NCBI GenBank assembly: GCA_945883905.1 | Contig: CAMCYL010000007.1 | Coordinates: 1-56,162, forward strand | From: Akkermansia muciniphila | GTDB lineage: Bacteria > Verrucomicrobiota > Verrucomicrobiia > Methylacidiphilales > CAMAQI01 | Length of the DNA stretch: 56,162 nucleotides | Direction: 5' to 3' | In this document: piece after piece, positions 35,502-45,525 of the stretch | Layout of the letters: the number at the start of each line of letters is the position of its first letter | Position numbering within the stretch: the first letter of the stretch is position 1 | The notes under the pieces: generated by a model | Told to the model about the DNA's origin: nothing | Database searches by the model: none | The model's input: the letters and a program-made list of their open reading frames with translations, nothing else | Made by a program: the position numbers and the translations under genes

Positions 35502-35885
35502 TTATTTAATAAATGGATATCGGAAGGGATAAGCGTAGTCCAATCCACGATAGGCTCGAATTGCCGCAATGATTGAAAAGAGAATTGAAACGACTTCGAT
35601 GATCGCAATCATTAAAAATCCGATCCCAATCACCATCAATACATAGCTCGGAATTCGCAAAAGCACCAAGGTCATCTGAAAGTTAAAAGCGTTCTTGCCG
35701 TGAGTATCGATAAAAACGGACTCTCCCTTAAAAACCTGCCAGATAATAAAGGGGACACCGACTCCGATTAACGGAATCCATGACATAATCCCCCCTAAAT
35801 GACATGCAAGGGCTATTGATTTTTCCTTCCAATTTCTATCTGTGATGACGGGACTTTCAACGGACGAACTGCTTTGATTAATCAT
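35502..35885 (-). CDS. DUF4870 membrane protein
   Basis: This 127-residue protein has three helices and the DUF4870 (Tic20-like) signature: LACHLGGIMSWIPLIGVGVPFIIW (in pieces, residues about 26-49), then HGKNAFNFQMTLVL and YRGLDYAYPFRYPFI. Its function is unknown across the family. It lies 20 nt downstream of the glutamate dehydrogenase gene and may be co-transcribed with it, ending before the shared terminator. Confidence 0.85.
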   Translation of the reverse strand: MINQSSSSVESPVITDRNWKEKSIALACHLGGIMSWIPLIGVGVPFIIWQVFKGESVFIDTHGKNAFNFQMTLVLLRIPSYVLMVIGIGFLMIAIIEVVSILFSIIAAIRAYRGLDYAYPFRYPFIK

Positions 35886-35905
35886 AAAACCATCTCCTTA
35901 TTTTA

Positions 35906-37162
35906 TTAGGGGTAAACTCCACGAATTTTTTTTGCATTCACTACTTTTTGAATTCCTAACGCTAAAGCCGCTCGTCGATGAGATACTTTTTTTTCTTTAG
36001 AAAACTTCAGAACCTCCATGAAGGTCGTCTCTAAGGTACGATACAGGCGATCGTAGATTTCCGCCTCATTCCAAAAGAAATTTTGAATATCTTGAACCCA
36101 TTCAAAATAACTCGTAATCACTCCCCCCGCATTACAAAGAATATCGGGGATTACAAAAATATCCCCTCTTTGTTCGATAATTACATCCGCCTCAAGATTC
36201 GTTGGTCCATTCGCCCCCTCTGCCAAGACTCGACATTTCAAAAGCTTCGCATTTTGGACATGAATGACTTGCTCGGTCGCCGCAGGAATTAGGACCTCAC
36301 ACTCTTGAATGAGAAGTTCTTCGTTTGAAATTTTTTCAGCCCCCGGAAATCCAGTGACACGCCCGTGAGCCTGATGATAGTCCCAAAGCTTTTGCGCATC
36401 AATTCCTTGCGGATTATAGAGCCCTCCAAAGGCATCAGAAACTCCAATAATTCGATAGCCAAATTTCGCCATTTGAAAGGCGGCATAGCTTCCTACATTT
36501 CCAAAACCCTGAATAATCACCCGTGAATCTGCAGGAAGCTTTAAGATTTCAACAGCTCGATTGGCTAAAAATGCCACCCCTCTTCCTGTTGCCTCTTTTC
36601 TTCCCAAGGAACCTCCAATACTCACGGGCTTACCCGTGACAATACTCGTATCGGTATGACCCACATGCATTGAATACGTATCCATCATCCAGGCCATCGT
36701 CTGCTCATTGGTTCCCATATCAGGAGCCATTACATCCGTATGGGGACCAATAAAAGGGAGCATTTCAACCGTATAACGTCGAGTCAATCCCTCTAACTCT
36801 CGTAAACTTAATTGAGCCGGATTACAGGTCACTCCCCCTTTTCCTCCGCCATAGGGCAATCCCGCTAAGGCACATTTCCAACTCATCCACATCGCTAATG
36901 CCGCCACTTCCCCCAGATCCACTTGAGGACTAAATCGGAGTCCCCCTTTGGTCGGCCCTAAAGATAAATGATGCTGAACACGATATCCGGAAAAAACCTT
37001 GGTCTCCCCGCTATCCATCCGAACAGGAATCGATACACACAAGAGACGCTTGGGCCATTTTGTTCGCTCTCGCAGCGATCTATCCAATGTTAAAAAATCA
37101 GCGGTTTCGTCAAACTGCTGACAGGCCATTTTAAATACCGGACTTTGAAGAAGAAATTCCAT
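35906..37162 (-). CDS. gdhA: Glutamate dehydrogenase (Glu/Leu/Phe/Val family)
   Basis: This 418-residue enzyme interconverts glutamate with 2-oxoglutarate and ammonium. The N-terminal catalytic domain has PTKGGLRFSPQV and WKCALAGLPYGGGKGGV, with the substrate-binding and catalytic Lys residues, then GPHTDVMAPDMGTN. The Rossmann domain starts at VIIQGFGNVGSYAA. The length fits the hexameric class common in bacteria and archaea. It starts 9 nt after pabA stops and faces amt-glnK across a shared terminator, so ammonium uptake and fixation are adjacent. Coenzyme preference is not evident. Confidence 0.92.
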   Translation of the reverse strand: MEFLLQSPVFKMACQQFDETADFLTLDRSLRERTKWPKRLLCVSIPVRMDSGETKVFSGYRVQHHLSLGPTKGGLRFSPQVDLGEVAALAMWMSWKCALAGLPYGGGKGGVTCNPAQLSLRELEGLTRRYTVEMLPFIGPHTDVMAPDMGTNEQTMAWMMDTYSMHVGHTDTSIVTGKPVSIGGSLGRKEATGRGVAFLANRAVEILKLPADSRVIIQGFGNVGSYAAFQMAKFGYRIIGVSDAFGGLYNPQGIDAQKLWDYHQAHGRVTGFPGAEKISNEELLIQECEVLIPAATEQVIHVQNAKLLKCRVLAEGANGPTNLEADVIIEQRGDIFVIPDILCNAGGVITSYFEWVQDIQNFFWNEAEIYDRLYRTLETTFMEVLKFSKEKKVSHRRAALALGIQKVVNAKKIRGVYP

Positions 37163-37171
37163 ACAACAATT

Positions 37172-37747
37172 TTAGGAAGATTGATTTTGATTAAGAAAAT
37201 TTTTAAGAAGGGATTTCCCTTCCCGAGTCAATATCGATTCCGGATGAAATTGGACCCCTTGAATCGGGTAACTCTTATGCCGAAGCCCCATAATCTCTTT
37301 TTCTGCCGTCTCGGCCGTAATCTCCAAACAATCGGGCAATGTCTCTCTTTTAACGATCAGGGAGTGATACCGTGTCGCCTCGAAAGGATTCGGTACATTT
37401 TTAAAAACACCTTGATTCTGATGTTGAATCATCGAGGTCTTTCCGTGCATTAGACGTTCTGCACGAACCACATCTCCTCCGAAAACCTCTCCAATGCATT
37501 GATGGCCTAAACAAACCCCCAAAAGTGGTATTTTCGATCCGAATCGCCGAATCACATCACAGGAAATTCCCGCCTCTTTTGGAGAACAAGGACCCGGGGA
37601 GATCACTAAATAGTGAGGCTTTAAGAGTTCAATCTCCTCTAACGTAATTTCATCATTTCGCTTTACCAAAGGCTCTGCCCCCATTTCGCCGAAATATTGC
37701 ACGAGGTTGTAGGTAAAGGAATCGTAGTTATCGATTAACAAAAGCAT
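37172..37747 (-). CDS. pabA: Glutamine amidotransferase of anthranilate/aminodeoxychorismate synthase (PabA/TrpG)
   Basis: This 191-residue class I amidotransferase supplies ammonia for making anthranilate or 4-amino-4-deoxychorismate. It opens [19 protein letters not shown]. The oxyanion region is [14 protein letters not shown], the nucleophile Cys is in [11 protein letters not shown], and the catalytic His-Glu pair is in [11 protein letters not shown]. PabA and TrpG cannot be separated by sequence alone; the partner synthase is not in the window, and some bacteria use one subunit for both. It is followed by gdhA after 9 nt. Confidence 0.92.
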   Translation of the reverse strand: MLLLIDNYDSFTYNLVQYFGEMGAEPLVKRNDEITLEEIELLKPHYLVISPGPCSPKEAGISCDVIRRFGSKIPLLGVCLGHQCIGEVFGGDVVRAERLMHGKTSMIQHQNQGVFKNVPNPFEATRYHSLIVKRETLPDCLEITAETAEKEIMGLRHKSYPIQGVQFHPESILTREGKSLLKNFLNQNQSS

Positions 37748-37810
37748 TGGACCAATATAATCAAAATTGTTTTAATGGAAACCCCTTTTTAATCACGAAC
37801 TCATTCGTAT

Positions 37811-38175
37811 CCAAAACAAAAAAAACTTAAATACATTGTCTCACACAACGACGCGACGACGCTACGTTAAATCCCTACTCCCCCCCCTCGTTCTGACCAC
37901 GGCTCCTCCGAGCCTCCTCCCTATTTTTTAAAATGTTCTCGAAAACGAGCTTTCGATCTCTTTTTAAAAATCCTTTTTTCAAAGAAACGGGAGAGATTCT
38001 CGGGAGGCGGCAGCCGACAAAGGAGGCGCCGATAGGAAAGAGATCATGATCCTCTCCCTTTCTGACGTTGCGGCGGCTTGTCTCGCCGTCTTGTCCGCCG
38101 TAGCCTTTGCGAAGGTGGAAGTGCTTGGACGTAGGAGGAAGCGTCGTTGCGTGAGAACTGCTTAGGATTTCAATC
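37811..38175. repeat. Dispersed inverted-repeat element, copy C (short form)
   Basis: The left end, CATTGTCTCACACAACG near 37834-37850, and the right end, CGTTGCGTGAGAACTG at 38145-38160, form terminal inverted repeats. The interior shares CTCGTTCTGACCACGGCTCC, the CTCGAAAACGAG hairpin and AAAGAAACGGGAGAGATTCT with the other copies. It is shorter, with only one of the GATCATGATCCTCTCC arms that are paired in copies B and D. It fills the gap between pabA and the heme MCP and ends one base before the latter's stop codon. Confidence 0.8.
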
Positions 38176-38176
38176 A

Positions 38177-39790
38177 CTATTTTAACCGTTTCGGATGATG
38201 AGAGTCAGAGAAAAAATCTCCGTCGTTCGATTTTGGGATCCTTACCTGAATAGGAGAGGGCTCGATATTGACCCCCACAAGCGAGGAAAGATCTTGGATA
38301 GAATCTTGAAGAGAATTCGCTTGCGCAGACAGCTCCTGAGCTGCCGCCGCAAGCTCTTCTGAACTGGCTGCATTCGACTGAGTGGTTTTATCAAGTTCGG
38401 AAATCGCACTGTTGATTTGACCAATTCCCGTGCTTTGCTCCTTAGAGGCGGAGGCAATTTGGGAGATTGTTTGATCGATCAGACGAATCCGTTCGACAAT
38501 CTCTTGAAAAGTTTTAGAGACACGGGTGCTGATCTCGACACCTCGATTACTGCGCTGGATTGATTCCGCAATTTTATCACTTGTTTCACGGGCGGCAATG
38601 GCACTTCGTTGCGCCAAATTGCGAACCTCTTCCGCAACAACACTAAATCCGGCTCCAGCCTCCCCTGCGCGGGCCGCCTCGACCGCGGCATTTAAAGCCA
38701 GAATGTTCGTTTGAAAGGCGATTTCATCGATCGACTTAATGATTTTTGCGATATCGTCGCTCGCTGATTTGATCGATTGAACCGCAATGGTCATCTCCTG
38801 CATCTCTTGGGAGCCCGATTCTGCTTTGAGTCGAGTCTCCTCAGCTAGTCCTTGAGCGCCCTGAGCATTCTCCGTTGTCGTTTTAGTCATGCTCGTGAGT
38901 TCCTCAATCGATGCACTTGTCTCTTCAATCGCCGCCGCTTGTCGGGAGGCCCCCTCAGCAAGCTGATGGGAGGCATTGGAGATCTCTTGGGAGGCTCCAT
39001 TGGTTTGAATTGAAGCCCCGTTGATCGAATCGATCGCTTGATTTAAAGGTAAAACAATCATTCGACGATTTAAAAAATAAAAGACAATCGCAACGATCAG
39101 CAGAATGAAAAAAGAGGAGATTGCGGCATTTACACTTCCTTCCCTTATATTCGCATCAAGCATTTTAAAATCAGAGGTGAGGACAAAGGTGCCGTGAAGT
39201 TGACCTTCGATCCAATTTTCCATTTTAAATCCAAGAATATCTTTACCATCTCCGGTTGGACTGTTGGCGGGATCCCCATGACACCCAAGACAATCCGCAG
39301 AAAGCCGAATGGGGCGAGCATAAGTAATTTTCTTATTTTCTCGATCAACCTTAAAATATTCCTCATTGGACTCATTGGCAAAATAGCGAAGAATCTCTCG
39401 TTCCTCAGAACTCGGGGCATTATCCTTATTTCTCGGTTCATCGGCAGGGACATGAAAAGTAAACCCCTCAGACTCGGCAACAGGACGAATTGCATTCCAA
39501 GCGGCGACCACGGGGACTGTGTTATAGATAACCGCATCGTGATAATCTTTTCTTGTTTTAAGATCTTCGAGAAGCCGCGCTTTATCAAAGGCCCCTTTCT
39601 TCCATAATGCCGAGGTCGCTGCTCGGGCGGCCTCCCCTTCCTGAAGAATAATCTTCATTCTATCTTTAGTCGATTCTTCAACGGATTTTGTAACCTGATG
39701 ATTTTGAATGATTAAAGAGATGATAGAGGAAAAAAAAACAGCCAAGATTGAGGCAAGGGTAATCTTAACGCCGAGAGTAAGTTTTTTCAT
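38177..39790 (-). CDS. Methyl-accepting chemotaxis protein with heme-c (DUF3365/Tll0287-like) sensor
   Basis: This 537-residue receptor has an N-terminal helix (about 8-28), a periplasmic domain with a c-type heme motif CLGCH (Cys167, Cys170, His171), and a second helix (about 220-241). The sensor pattern, with [19 protein letters not shown] and [15 protein letters not shown], matches the DUF3365/Tll0287-like heme domain. The cytoplasmic part has the MCP hairpin [19 protein letters not shown] and [20 protein letters not shown]. It probably senses redox state, oxygen or a gas ligand. This agrees with a nearby microaerobic oxidase, but the signal is not known. Confidence 0.9.
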   Translation of the reverse strand: MKKLTLGVKITLASILAVFFSSIISLIIQNHQVTKSVEESTKDRMKIILQEGEAARAATSALWKKGAFDKARLLEDLKTRKDYHDAVIYNTVPVVAAWNAIRPVAESEGFTFHVPADEPRNKDNAPSSEEREILRYFANESNEEYFKVDRENKKITYARPIRLSADCLGCHGDPANSPTGDGKDILGFKMENWIEGQLHGTFVLTSDFKMLDANIREGSVNAAISSFFILLIVAIVFYFLNRRMIVLPLNQAIDSINGASIQTNGASQEISNASHQLAEGASRQAAAIEETSASIEELTSMTKTTTENAQGAQGLAEETRLKAESGSQEMQEMTIAVQSIKSASDDIAKIIKSIDEIAFQTNILALNAAVEAARAGEAGAGFSVVAEEVRNLAQRSAIAARETSDKIAESIQRSNRGVEISTRVSKTFQEIVERIRLIDQTISQIASASKEQSTGIGQINSAISELDKTTQSNAASSEELAAAAQELSAQANSLQDSIQDLSSLVGVNIEPSPIQVRIPKSNDGDFFSDSHHPKRLK

Positions 39791-39983
39791 AAATTTAACA
39801 AAAAAAAATACACTCTCAGAAAGTTAATGCCAAGATATATTAAGTATAATCAATTAATAATTGAATACTATTGAGGTAAATTATTATTTATTGTTATTTA
39901 ATAGCAATAAATATAAAATTAATGTGGCTAGTTCCTATTTTATTAAGGATTGATTCCAATATTTACACAGGCATCTTTATTGG

Positions 39984-41438
39984 ATGTCACATTTTATCGC
40001 TGGTGAATGGGAAACAGGAGAGGGAACACCCTTCTCCTCTTTTGATCCTTCGACGGGAGAGCTTGTTTGGAGGGGTCCTGCGGCCACCTCGAACGAAATC
40101 GATCATGCCATTGTGGCGGCTCAAAAAGCCTTTCCGGCTTGGAGTTTACTTTCTCACACCGAACGATTTTCAATTTTAAAACGATTTGCAGAGATTCTTC
40201 AAAAAAATGAGGGGGTACTTGCCCGACAGATTTCCTTAGAATCCGGAAAACCGCTCTGGGATGCGAAGGGAGAGATCGCAGGCATGATCGCTAAGATCGA
40301 TCTTACCCTCCAAGCCCATCATCAACGCAACGACCCTTTTACAAAGAATAATGCGCTCACTCGATTTAAACCCCATGGGATTATCGCCGTTTTAGGACCG
40401 TTCAATTTTCCGGGACATCTTCCGAATGGACAGATCGTTCCGGCGCTGCTGGAGGGGAATGTCGTGATCTTTAAACCGAGTGAATTCACTCCCGGAGTGG
40501 CCGAGCTCACCGTTCGTTATTGGGTCGAAGCCGGAATTCCTTCCGGAGTTCTTCAACTCCTCCAAGGTCAAAAAGAGAGCGGGGAACTCCTGACCCATCA
40601 TCCTAAAATCGATGGGCTTTTTTTTACAGGAAGCTCTACGGTCGGTCAAAAATTAATCGAGCATTTTGCCAAAACCCCGGAGAAAATTCTGGCGGTTGAA
40701 ATGGGGGGCAATAATCCGCTGGTCGTTTGGGAGCCCTGCGATCCAGAGGCGGCTGTCCTCGGAATTATTCTCTCTGCCTTCACCAGCGCGGGACAACGAT
40801 GTAACGCCGCAAGACGTCTCATCCTCCCCGATAATCGCTGGGGGGACTCGCTCCTCGAGAGATTAATCGATCAAACAAAAGCTCTCAAGGTCGGCTCCTT
40901 TCGAGAAAGTCCTGAACCGTTTATTGGCTCTCTCATCTCCGCAAAAGCAGCGGAGCGAGCGTTAGTGTCGCAACAAAACTTGATCACTCAAGGGGCAAAA
41001 GCCCTTTTGGCAATGAGATCGCTCAAAACAGGGACCGGACTTCTCACTCCTGGAATCCTTGAGATGCCGCAGAATCTCGCGGAAGATCAGGAGATCTTTG
41101 CTCCCTTACTTCAAGTCTATCGCGCTCCCACTTTTGAAGGAGCACTCACCTTAGCCAATGCCACCCGATTCGGACTTGCCGCCGCGCTCTTTTGTGATGA
41201 AAAGGAAAAATTCACGCAATTCTGGAGTACCATCCGGGCCGGAGTCATCCACTGGAATCATCCGACAAACCTCGCCAGCGGCTCTGCCCCCTTCGGAGGT
41301 CTGGGATCGAGCGGAAACCATCGCCCGGCCGGATATTTCATGATCGACTCCTGCGCTTATCCTGTCGCCTCCATGGAATCCCCTGAGCTCCAAAAACCGA
41401 CCTCTCTTCCTCCAGGAATACGATCAGGTAATATTTAA
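39984..41438 (+). CDS. astD: Succinylglutamate-semialdehyde dehydrogenase-like aldehyde dehydrogenase
   Basis: This 484-residue NAD(P)-dependent enzyme is closest to AstD, which oxidises N-succinylglutamate semialdehyde in arginine breakdown. AstD-type features are LGPFNFPGHLPNGQIVPALL (residues 137-156), EMGGNNPLVVW with general base Glu239, and SAGQRCNAARRLILP with nucleophile Cys273. No other ast genes are in the window, so the pathway cannot be confirmed and another aldehyde substrate is possible. No good ribosome binding site precedes the ATG. dnaG follows 51 nt later on the same strand. Confidence 0.8.
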   Translation: MSHFIAGEWETGEGTPFSSFDPSTGELVWRGPAATSNEIDHAIVAAQKAFPAWSLLSHTERFSILKRFAEILQKNEGVLARQISLESGKPLWDAKGEIAGMIAKIDLTLQAHHQRNDPFTKNNALTRFKPHGIIAVLGPFNFPGHLPNGQIVPALLEGNVVIFKPSEFTPGVAELTVRYWVEAGIPSGVLQLLQGQKESGELLTHHPKIDGLFFTGSSTVGQKLIEHFAKTPEKILAVEMGGNNPLVVWEPCDPEAAVLGIILSAFTSAGQRCNAARRLILPDNRWGDSLLERLIDQTKALKVGSFRESPEPFIGSLISAKAAERALVSQQNLITQGAKALLAMRSLKTGTGLLTPGILEMPQNLAEDQEIFAPLLQVYRAPTFEGALTLANATRFGLAAALFCDEKEKFTQFWSTIRAGVIHWNHPTNLASGSAPFGGLGSSGNHRPAGYFMIDSCAYPVASMESPELQKPTSLPPGIRSGNI

Positions 41439-41489
41439 TTTTCAAACCTTAATCCTTGCGCTCTTTCGATAATCTCACAAAATATCGGC

Positions 41490-43280
41490 GTGAGTGGCTC
41501 TTTTGACCGTGAACTAATCGACCAAATTCGACAAGCGAGTGATATCGTCGATGTCATCGGTAGTTATGTCCCCCTCAAAAAAGCCGGACGTACTTTCAAG
41601 GCACTCAGTCCTTTTAAAAAGGAAAAGACCCCCTCTTTTTTTGTCGATCCCGCTCGTCAGATCTTCAAATGCTTCAGTTCTGGGCACGGCGGCGATGTCT
41701 TCAAGTTCGTCATGGTCTACGAAAACCTCGAATTTCCCGCCGCTGTCCGTCAAGTCGCTCAACGCTCTGGAATCAATATTCCAGAGAAACCGATGACGCC
41801 TCAACAAAACGAGCAAAAACAGGAGAAGGAGCAGCTCCTCCAAATTCATAGTGCAGTCACCTCTTGGTGGGCTCAGATTCTCCGCACTCAAGCGATGGCT
41901 GAACCGGCCCGCGAATACTTAAAAAAACGGAAAATTGGAATCGATCTCGCCCGTGAATTCAATCTCGGCTTCGCCCCTCCCGAATGGGATGCCACGATGA
42001 AATGGGGCCTCACTCAAGGATTCTCTACCGAGGCGATGGAACGAGCTGGTATCCTCACCCGAAATGAAGCGGGACGTATCTACGATCGTTTTCGAGGTCG
42101 CCTCATGTTTCCGATTGCCAACGACTCCGGTAACGTCGTCGCTTTTTCCGGTCGTCTTCTCGATCCCGAGGCTAAAGCCGCCAAATATGTCAACTCCCCG
42201 GAGACCTCGATTTTTACCAAAAGTCGTATCCTCTTCGGACTCGATAAAAATAAGCGAGAGATCTTAAATCATCATCACGCCATTTTATGCGAAGGACAGA
42301 TCGATCTTATTCGACTCTATGAAAAGGGGATTCGGAATGCCGTTGCCTCTCAAGGAACCGCCTTCACCGAACATCATGCTCGATTATTAAAGCGCTACAC
42401 TCAAGAGGTCACAATCTGCTTTGATGCCGATACTGCCGGTCAAGAAGCGGCTGTTCGCAGTGTTGAACTTCTCCTCCAAGAGGGACTTGCGATTAAAATT
42501 GCCACGATGCCCACGGGACAAGATCCGGATACCCTTCTCCGTGATGAGGTCGATGGCGTTAAAATGACGGCGATCTTAAATCAAGCCCTCGACTACTCTC
42601 GACATCTCTTGAATTTAACCTGTCAGCAGTTCGATATGAACTCCCCTCAAGGCAGGGCCCTTGCCTCCGATCGAATGTCCGATGTTCTCCTCAAACTCAC
42701 CAATCCGATTCAACAACGACTGATCGCGCATGAAGTGGCGGCCCGTCTTCAGATCCCTTTATCGTTGCTCCTTCAAGAGATCGAAAAAAAGCAACGTACC
42801 CCGAACCTCGCCTCATCCGCACGATCGGAGGAGATTAATATCACCGAGGAAACTCTTCCTGTCCTTGAGGTCTCCTCAGCCGTCGAAGGTCTTTTTTCGC
42901 TCACCCTTTCTCATCCACCGCTCATTCCCCATCTCCAACGACATCTCAAACAGGAATGGCTAGAGAACTCCGCAGGAGGGGATCTACTCATGCGTATGAT
43001 TGAGTCTTACACGGATGAGACTTGGCAGGAGCCGGCAGAGTTTCTGGTCCAATGCCAAGAAAATGAGAAAAACTATCTTGCAGGAATCATTCTCAATCCG
43101 ACTCCCGTCCCTGAATCGACGACCTTAGAAACGATTGCAGGAAGTATGATCCTCAATCTTCAGAAGCAATGGCGACAGCGTAGGGTCCAGATTTTAGAGC
43201 AAGAAATTAAGTCTGGAATGTTGTCTGTGGATCAACTTCTATTGAAGTCAAAAGAATTACTTGATTTAAAACGAGCCTAA
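41490..43280 (+). CDS. dnaG: DNA primase DnaG with degenerate zinc finger
   Basis: This 596-residue primase makes RNA primers for replication. It starts at GTG 41490. The zinc-binding module is altered: the canonical Cys40, His43, Cys61 and Cys64 read Ser40, Lys43, Cys61 and Ser64 (in ALSPFKKEKTPSF and FKCFSSGHGGDVFKFV). The surrounding fold is well kept. The RNA polymerase and TOPRIM parts are normal: FRGRLMFPI, ILCEGQIDLIRLYEKGIRNA, SQGTAFTEHH and ICFDADTAGQEA. The C-terminal helicase-binding region is present. rpoD follows 35 nt later, the classic dnaG-rpoD pair without rpsU. Confidence 0.95.
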   Translation: MSGSFDRELIDQIRQASDIVDVIGSYVPLKKAGRTFKALSPFKKEKTPSFFVDPARQIFKCFSSGHGGDVFKFVMVYENLEFPAAVRQVAQRSGINIPEKPMTPQQNEQKQEKEQLLQIHSAVTSWWAQILRTQAMAEPAREYLKKRKIGIDLAREFNLGFAPPEWDATMKWGLTQGFSTEAMERAGILTRNEAGRIYDRFRGRLMFPIANDSGNVVAFSGRLLDPEAKAAKYVNSPETSIFTKSRILFGLDKNKREILNHHHAILCEGQIDLIRLYEKGIRNAVASQGTAFTEHHARLLKRYTQEVTICFDADTAGQEAAVRSVELLLQEGLAIKIATMPTGQDPDTLLRDEVDGVKMTAILNQALDYSRHLLNLTCQQFDMNSPQGRALASDRMSDVLLKLTNPIQQRLIAHEVAARLQIPLSLLLQEIEKKQRTPNLASSARSEEINITEETLPVLEVSSAVEGLFSLTLSHPPLIPHLQRHLKQEWLENSAGGDLLMRMIESYTDETWQEPAEFLVQCQENEKNYLAGIILNPTPVPESTTLETIAGSMILNLQKQWRQRRVQILEQEIKSGMLSVDQLLLKSKELLDLKRA

Positions 43281-43315
43281 GATAGTTTCGCCAGTCCTTT
43301 AAAAAAGCCATAACT

Positions 43316-45232
43316 ATGCCTAAGAAAACTGTACCTGCGAAGAAAAAAACCTCACCTGCACCTGCTAAAAAAAGTGCCCCGGTGGTTAAAAAATCGACTC
43401 CCCTCCCTCCTCGAAAGGATTTGAAGTCTAAATCCTCAAAATTGATTCCGCCCTTTAAACCGACTCAACCGACAAAGGGAGCAAAGTCAGTAAAGCCAGA
43501 ACAGCCCCCCATTTCGGTGATTCCAGCAGCGAATAATCTCTCTCTTTCTGCTAAAATAGATGAAAAACAAATTGCCGCCATCTTTAGCGGTAACCCCGAA
43601 CGTAAAGATCGTCTCAAGGAATTAATCCGTCTCGCTAAAGAGCAAGGCTATCTGACTTTTGATGATTTAAACGAATCACTCCCTGATAGTACGAATAATC
43701 CTGAGGAGATCGAAGGGGTAATGACTTTCCTTCGTACCCTAGAAATTGATATTATTGAGGCCTCTGAGGTCGATCGCTTTAAACAAAGCAACAGCCAAGA
43801 GGAACCGACAGCGGAAGAGGAAAAAGAGGCTCGACTTGATATTCTCGACGATCCTGTCCGTATGTACCTCAAGCAAATGGGTCAAGTCCCCTTGCTCACA
43901 CGTGAACAAGAGGTCGAAATCTCCAAGCGAATCGAAGAGGCCGAATCCTCGGTCCAAGGGCTTGTCGATCAACTCGGATTTATCGCAAAGGAATACATCG
44001 GGATCGCCAATAAGCTCGAACAAGGTCGCGAACGTTTCGATCGCGTGGTCCAAGATAAAAAAATCGAGGGTCGCGAAAAGTATATGAAGTCGCTCAAGCG
44101 ACTGATGCGCGATGTCGAAAAGGCTGATGAAAAAGCCAAGAAAATTTACGAAAAGCTCCTCAAAACAAGTCCCAAGTCTCCCAGCTTTAAATCGCTTTTG
44201 ACCGATTATCAAAAGCAGATGAATGCTCTGAAACGACTTTATCCGAAGTTCTTTTATAAACAAAAAGTGGGCGAAGATTTTGTCGCCGTCTCCGAAACCT
44301 TTATACAACGGATTGCCGATAACGAGCATAAGATCGAAAAGCTCACGAAAAGCAAAAGCCGAAGTCGCGAAACACTTTCTCAAATCGAAGAGGCAAAGAC
44401 CAATCTTCAAGATCTGGAAACACAGATCCGGATGCCCTTGGCAAACTTCAAGAACCACCATGGCCAACTCAAAACTTGGCTCAAGAAGTCGCTCAAGGCT
44501 AAAACCGAGATGGTCGAAGCCAATCTTCGTCTTGTGATCTCGATTGCGAAAAAATATACTAACCGTGGACTCTCCTTCCTCGATCTCATTCAAGAGGGAA
44601 ATATGGGTTTAATGAAAGCGGTCGAAAAATTTGAATACCGTCGCGGTTACAAATTTTCAACTTATGCCACGTGGTGGATTCGTCAGGCCATTACTCGAAG
44701 TATCGCTGATCAAGCACGAACGATTCGTATTCCGGTTCACATGATCGAAACGATCAATAAATTAATGCGGGTTCAAAAACAACTCGTACAAGAATTCGGA
44801 CGGGAACCGACTCCAGAGGAGATTGCCGACGAAATTCAAATCTCCGTCGAAAAAGTACGTGGAATTTTAAAGATGGCTCAACAGCCCATCTCGCTCCAAG
44901 CCCAAGTAGGAGATAGTGATGACACGACCTTCGGTGATTTCATCGAAGATAAATCGGCTGAAAATCCTTCGGAAATGGCCAGTTACTCGATGCTCCGTGA
45001 AAAAATTAAAGATGTCCTTGATACCTTAACGGATCGTGAACGTCTCGTTCTTGAACAACGATTCGGACTCGTCGATGGCTACTCTCGTACCCTCGAAGAG
45101 GTCGGTCGCCAATTTAAAGTCACTCGCGAACGAATCCGTCAAATCGAGGCGAAAGCCCTCCGTAAGATGCGTCACCCTACCCGACTTCGCCATCTGAACG
45201 GATTCCTAGAGACTGAAAATCCGTACGCGTAA
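43316..45232 (+). CDS. rpoD: Primary sigma factor RpoD (sigma-70)
   Basis: This 638-residue factor directs RNA polymerase to housekeeping promoters. The first 70 residues are Lys/Pro/Ala-rich and unstructured. A short region 1.1-like part follows ([20 protein letters not shown]). Region 1.2 is [20 protein letters not shown], then a long helical non-conserved insertion. Regions 2.1-2.4 contain [40 protein letters not shown], and region 3 follows. Region 4 ends [20 protein letters not shown]. It lies 35 nt after dnaG. No strong ribosome binding site is seen before ATG 43316. Confidence 0.97.
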   Translation: MPKKTVPAKKKTSPAPAKKSAPVVKKSTPLPPRKDLKSKSSKLIPPFKPTQPTKGAKSVKPEQPPISVIPAANNLSLSAKIDEKQIAAIFSGNPERKDRLKELIRLAKEQGYLTFDDLNESLPDSTNNPEEIEGVMTFLRTLEIDIIEASEVDRFKQSNSQEEPTAEEEKEARLDILDDPVRMYLKQMGQVPLLTREQEVEISKRIEEAESSVQGLVDQLGFIAKEYIGIANKLEQGRERFDRVVQDKKIEGREKYMKSLKRLMRDVEKADEKAKKIYEKLLKTSPKSPSFKSLLTDYQKQMNALKRLYPKFFYKQKVGEDFVAVSETFIQRIADNEHKIEKLTKSKSRSRETLSQIEEAKTNLQDLETQIRMPLANFKNHHGQLKTWLKKSLKAKTEMVEANLRLVISIAKKYTNRGLSFLDLIQEGNMGLMKAVEKFEYRRGYKFSTYATWWIRQAITRSIADQARTIRIPVHMIETINKLMRVQKQLVQEFGREPTPEEIADEIQISVEKVRGILKMAQQPISLQAQVGDSDDTTFGDFIEDKSAENPSEMASYSMLREKIKDVLDTLTDRERLVLEQRFGLVDGYSRTLEEVGRQFKVTRERIRQIEAKALRKMRHPTRLRHLNGFLETENPYA

Positions 45233-45304
45233 ACTCGACCCCATTCCATGGGGACAGTTGCTTCGTGTGAGAAATGCCTTTAGGGACTCCTGAACTTACC
45301 CAGG

Positions 45305-45445
45305 ATCAGTCTCTCTCAGCTCGATCTTGCGGCAGCGTTAGAAATCGGATGCAAGGAGTTTGCTTCATTTGATGAACGACAAAGAACCCTTGCGAAGCTT
45401 GTTGGGTTTAAAATCTTGCCTGAAATTAATCATTTATCCCCTTAA
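45305..45445 (+). pseudogene. Relic of a PIN-domain (VapC-type) toxin C-terminus
   Basis: Between rpoD and metH the frame at 45305-45445 reads LDLAAALEIGCKEFASFDE and then RQRTLAKLVGFKI before a TAA. This is the end of a PIN-domain ribonuclease (family pattern LDALHLAAALELG, then FDERQRKLA). Only about 45 residues survive, with a stop (TAG 45281) and no start codon upstream and no antitoxin remnant seen. It therefore looks like the 3' end of a decayed toxin-antitoxin locus. Confidence 0.65.
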
Positions 45446-45491
45446 GCGAACAGACTATCACGCTATCCAGTAATTTAAGCATTTGACGAAA

Positions 45492-45520
45492 AGGAGTTGA
45501 AGTCCCTATTTTCAGCTCCT
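45492..45520 (+). promoter_or_regulatory. Leader hairpin just upstream of metH
   Basis: AGGAGTTGAA (45492-45501) pairs with TTCAGCTCCT (45511-45520), with nine of ten positions Watson-Crick and one G-T, around a 9-base loop, ending 5 nt before the metH ATG. The only Shine-Dalgarno-like AGGAG is inside the stem and about 30 nt from the start, so the hairpin may control translation. No SAM or cobalamin riboswitch consensus is recognisable here. Confidence 0.4.
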
Positions 45521-45525
45521 CTCAT

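Noticed and set aside
37875-38177. Open frame of about 100 codons on the minus strand
   Set aside because: It coincides with repeat copy C, and its translation is Arg/Lys/Gly-rich without family similarity.
45446-45525. SAM or cobalamin riboswitch ahead of metH
   Set aside because: The leader is too short and lacks the conserved B12-box or SAM-box motifs; only a simple hairpin is present.
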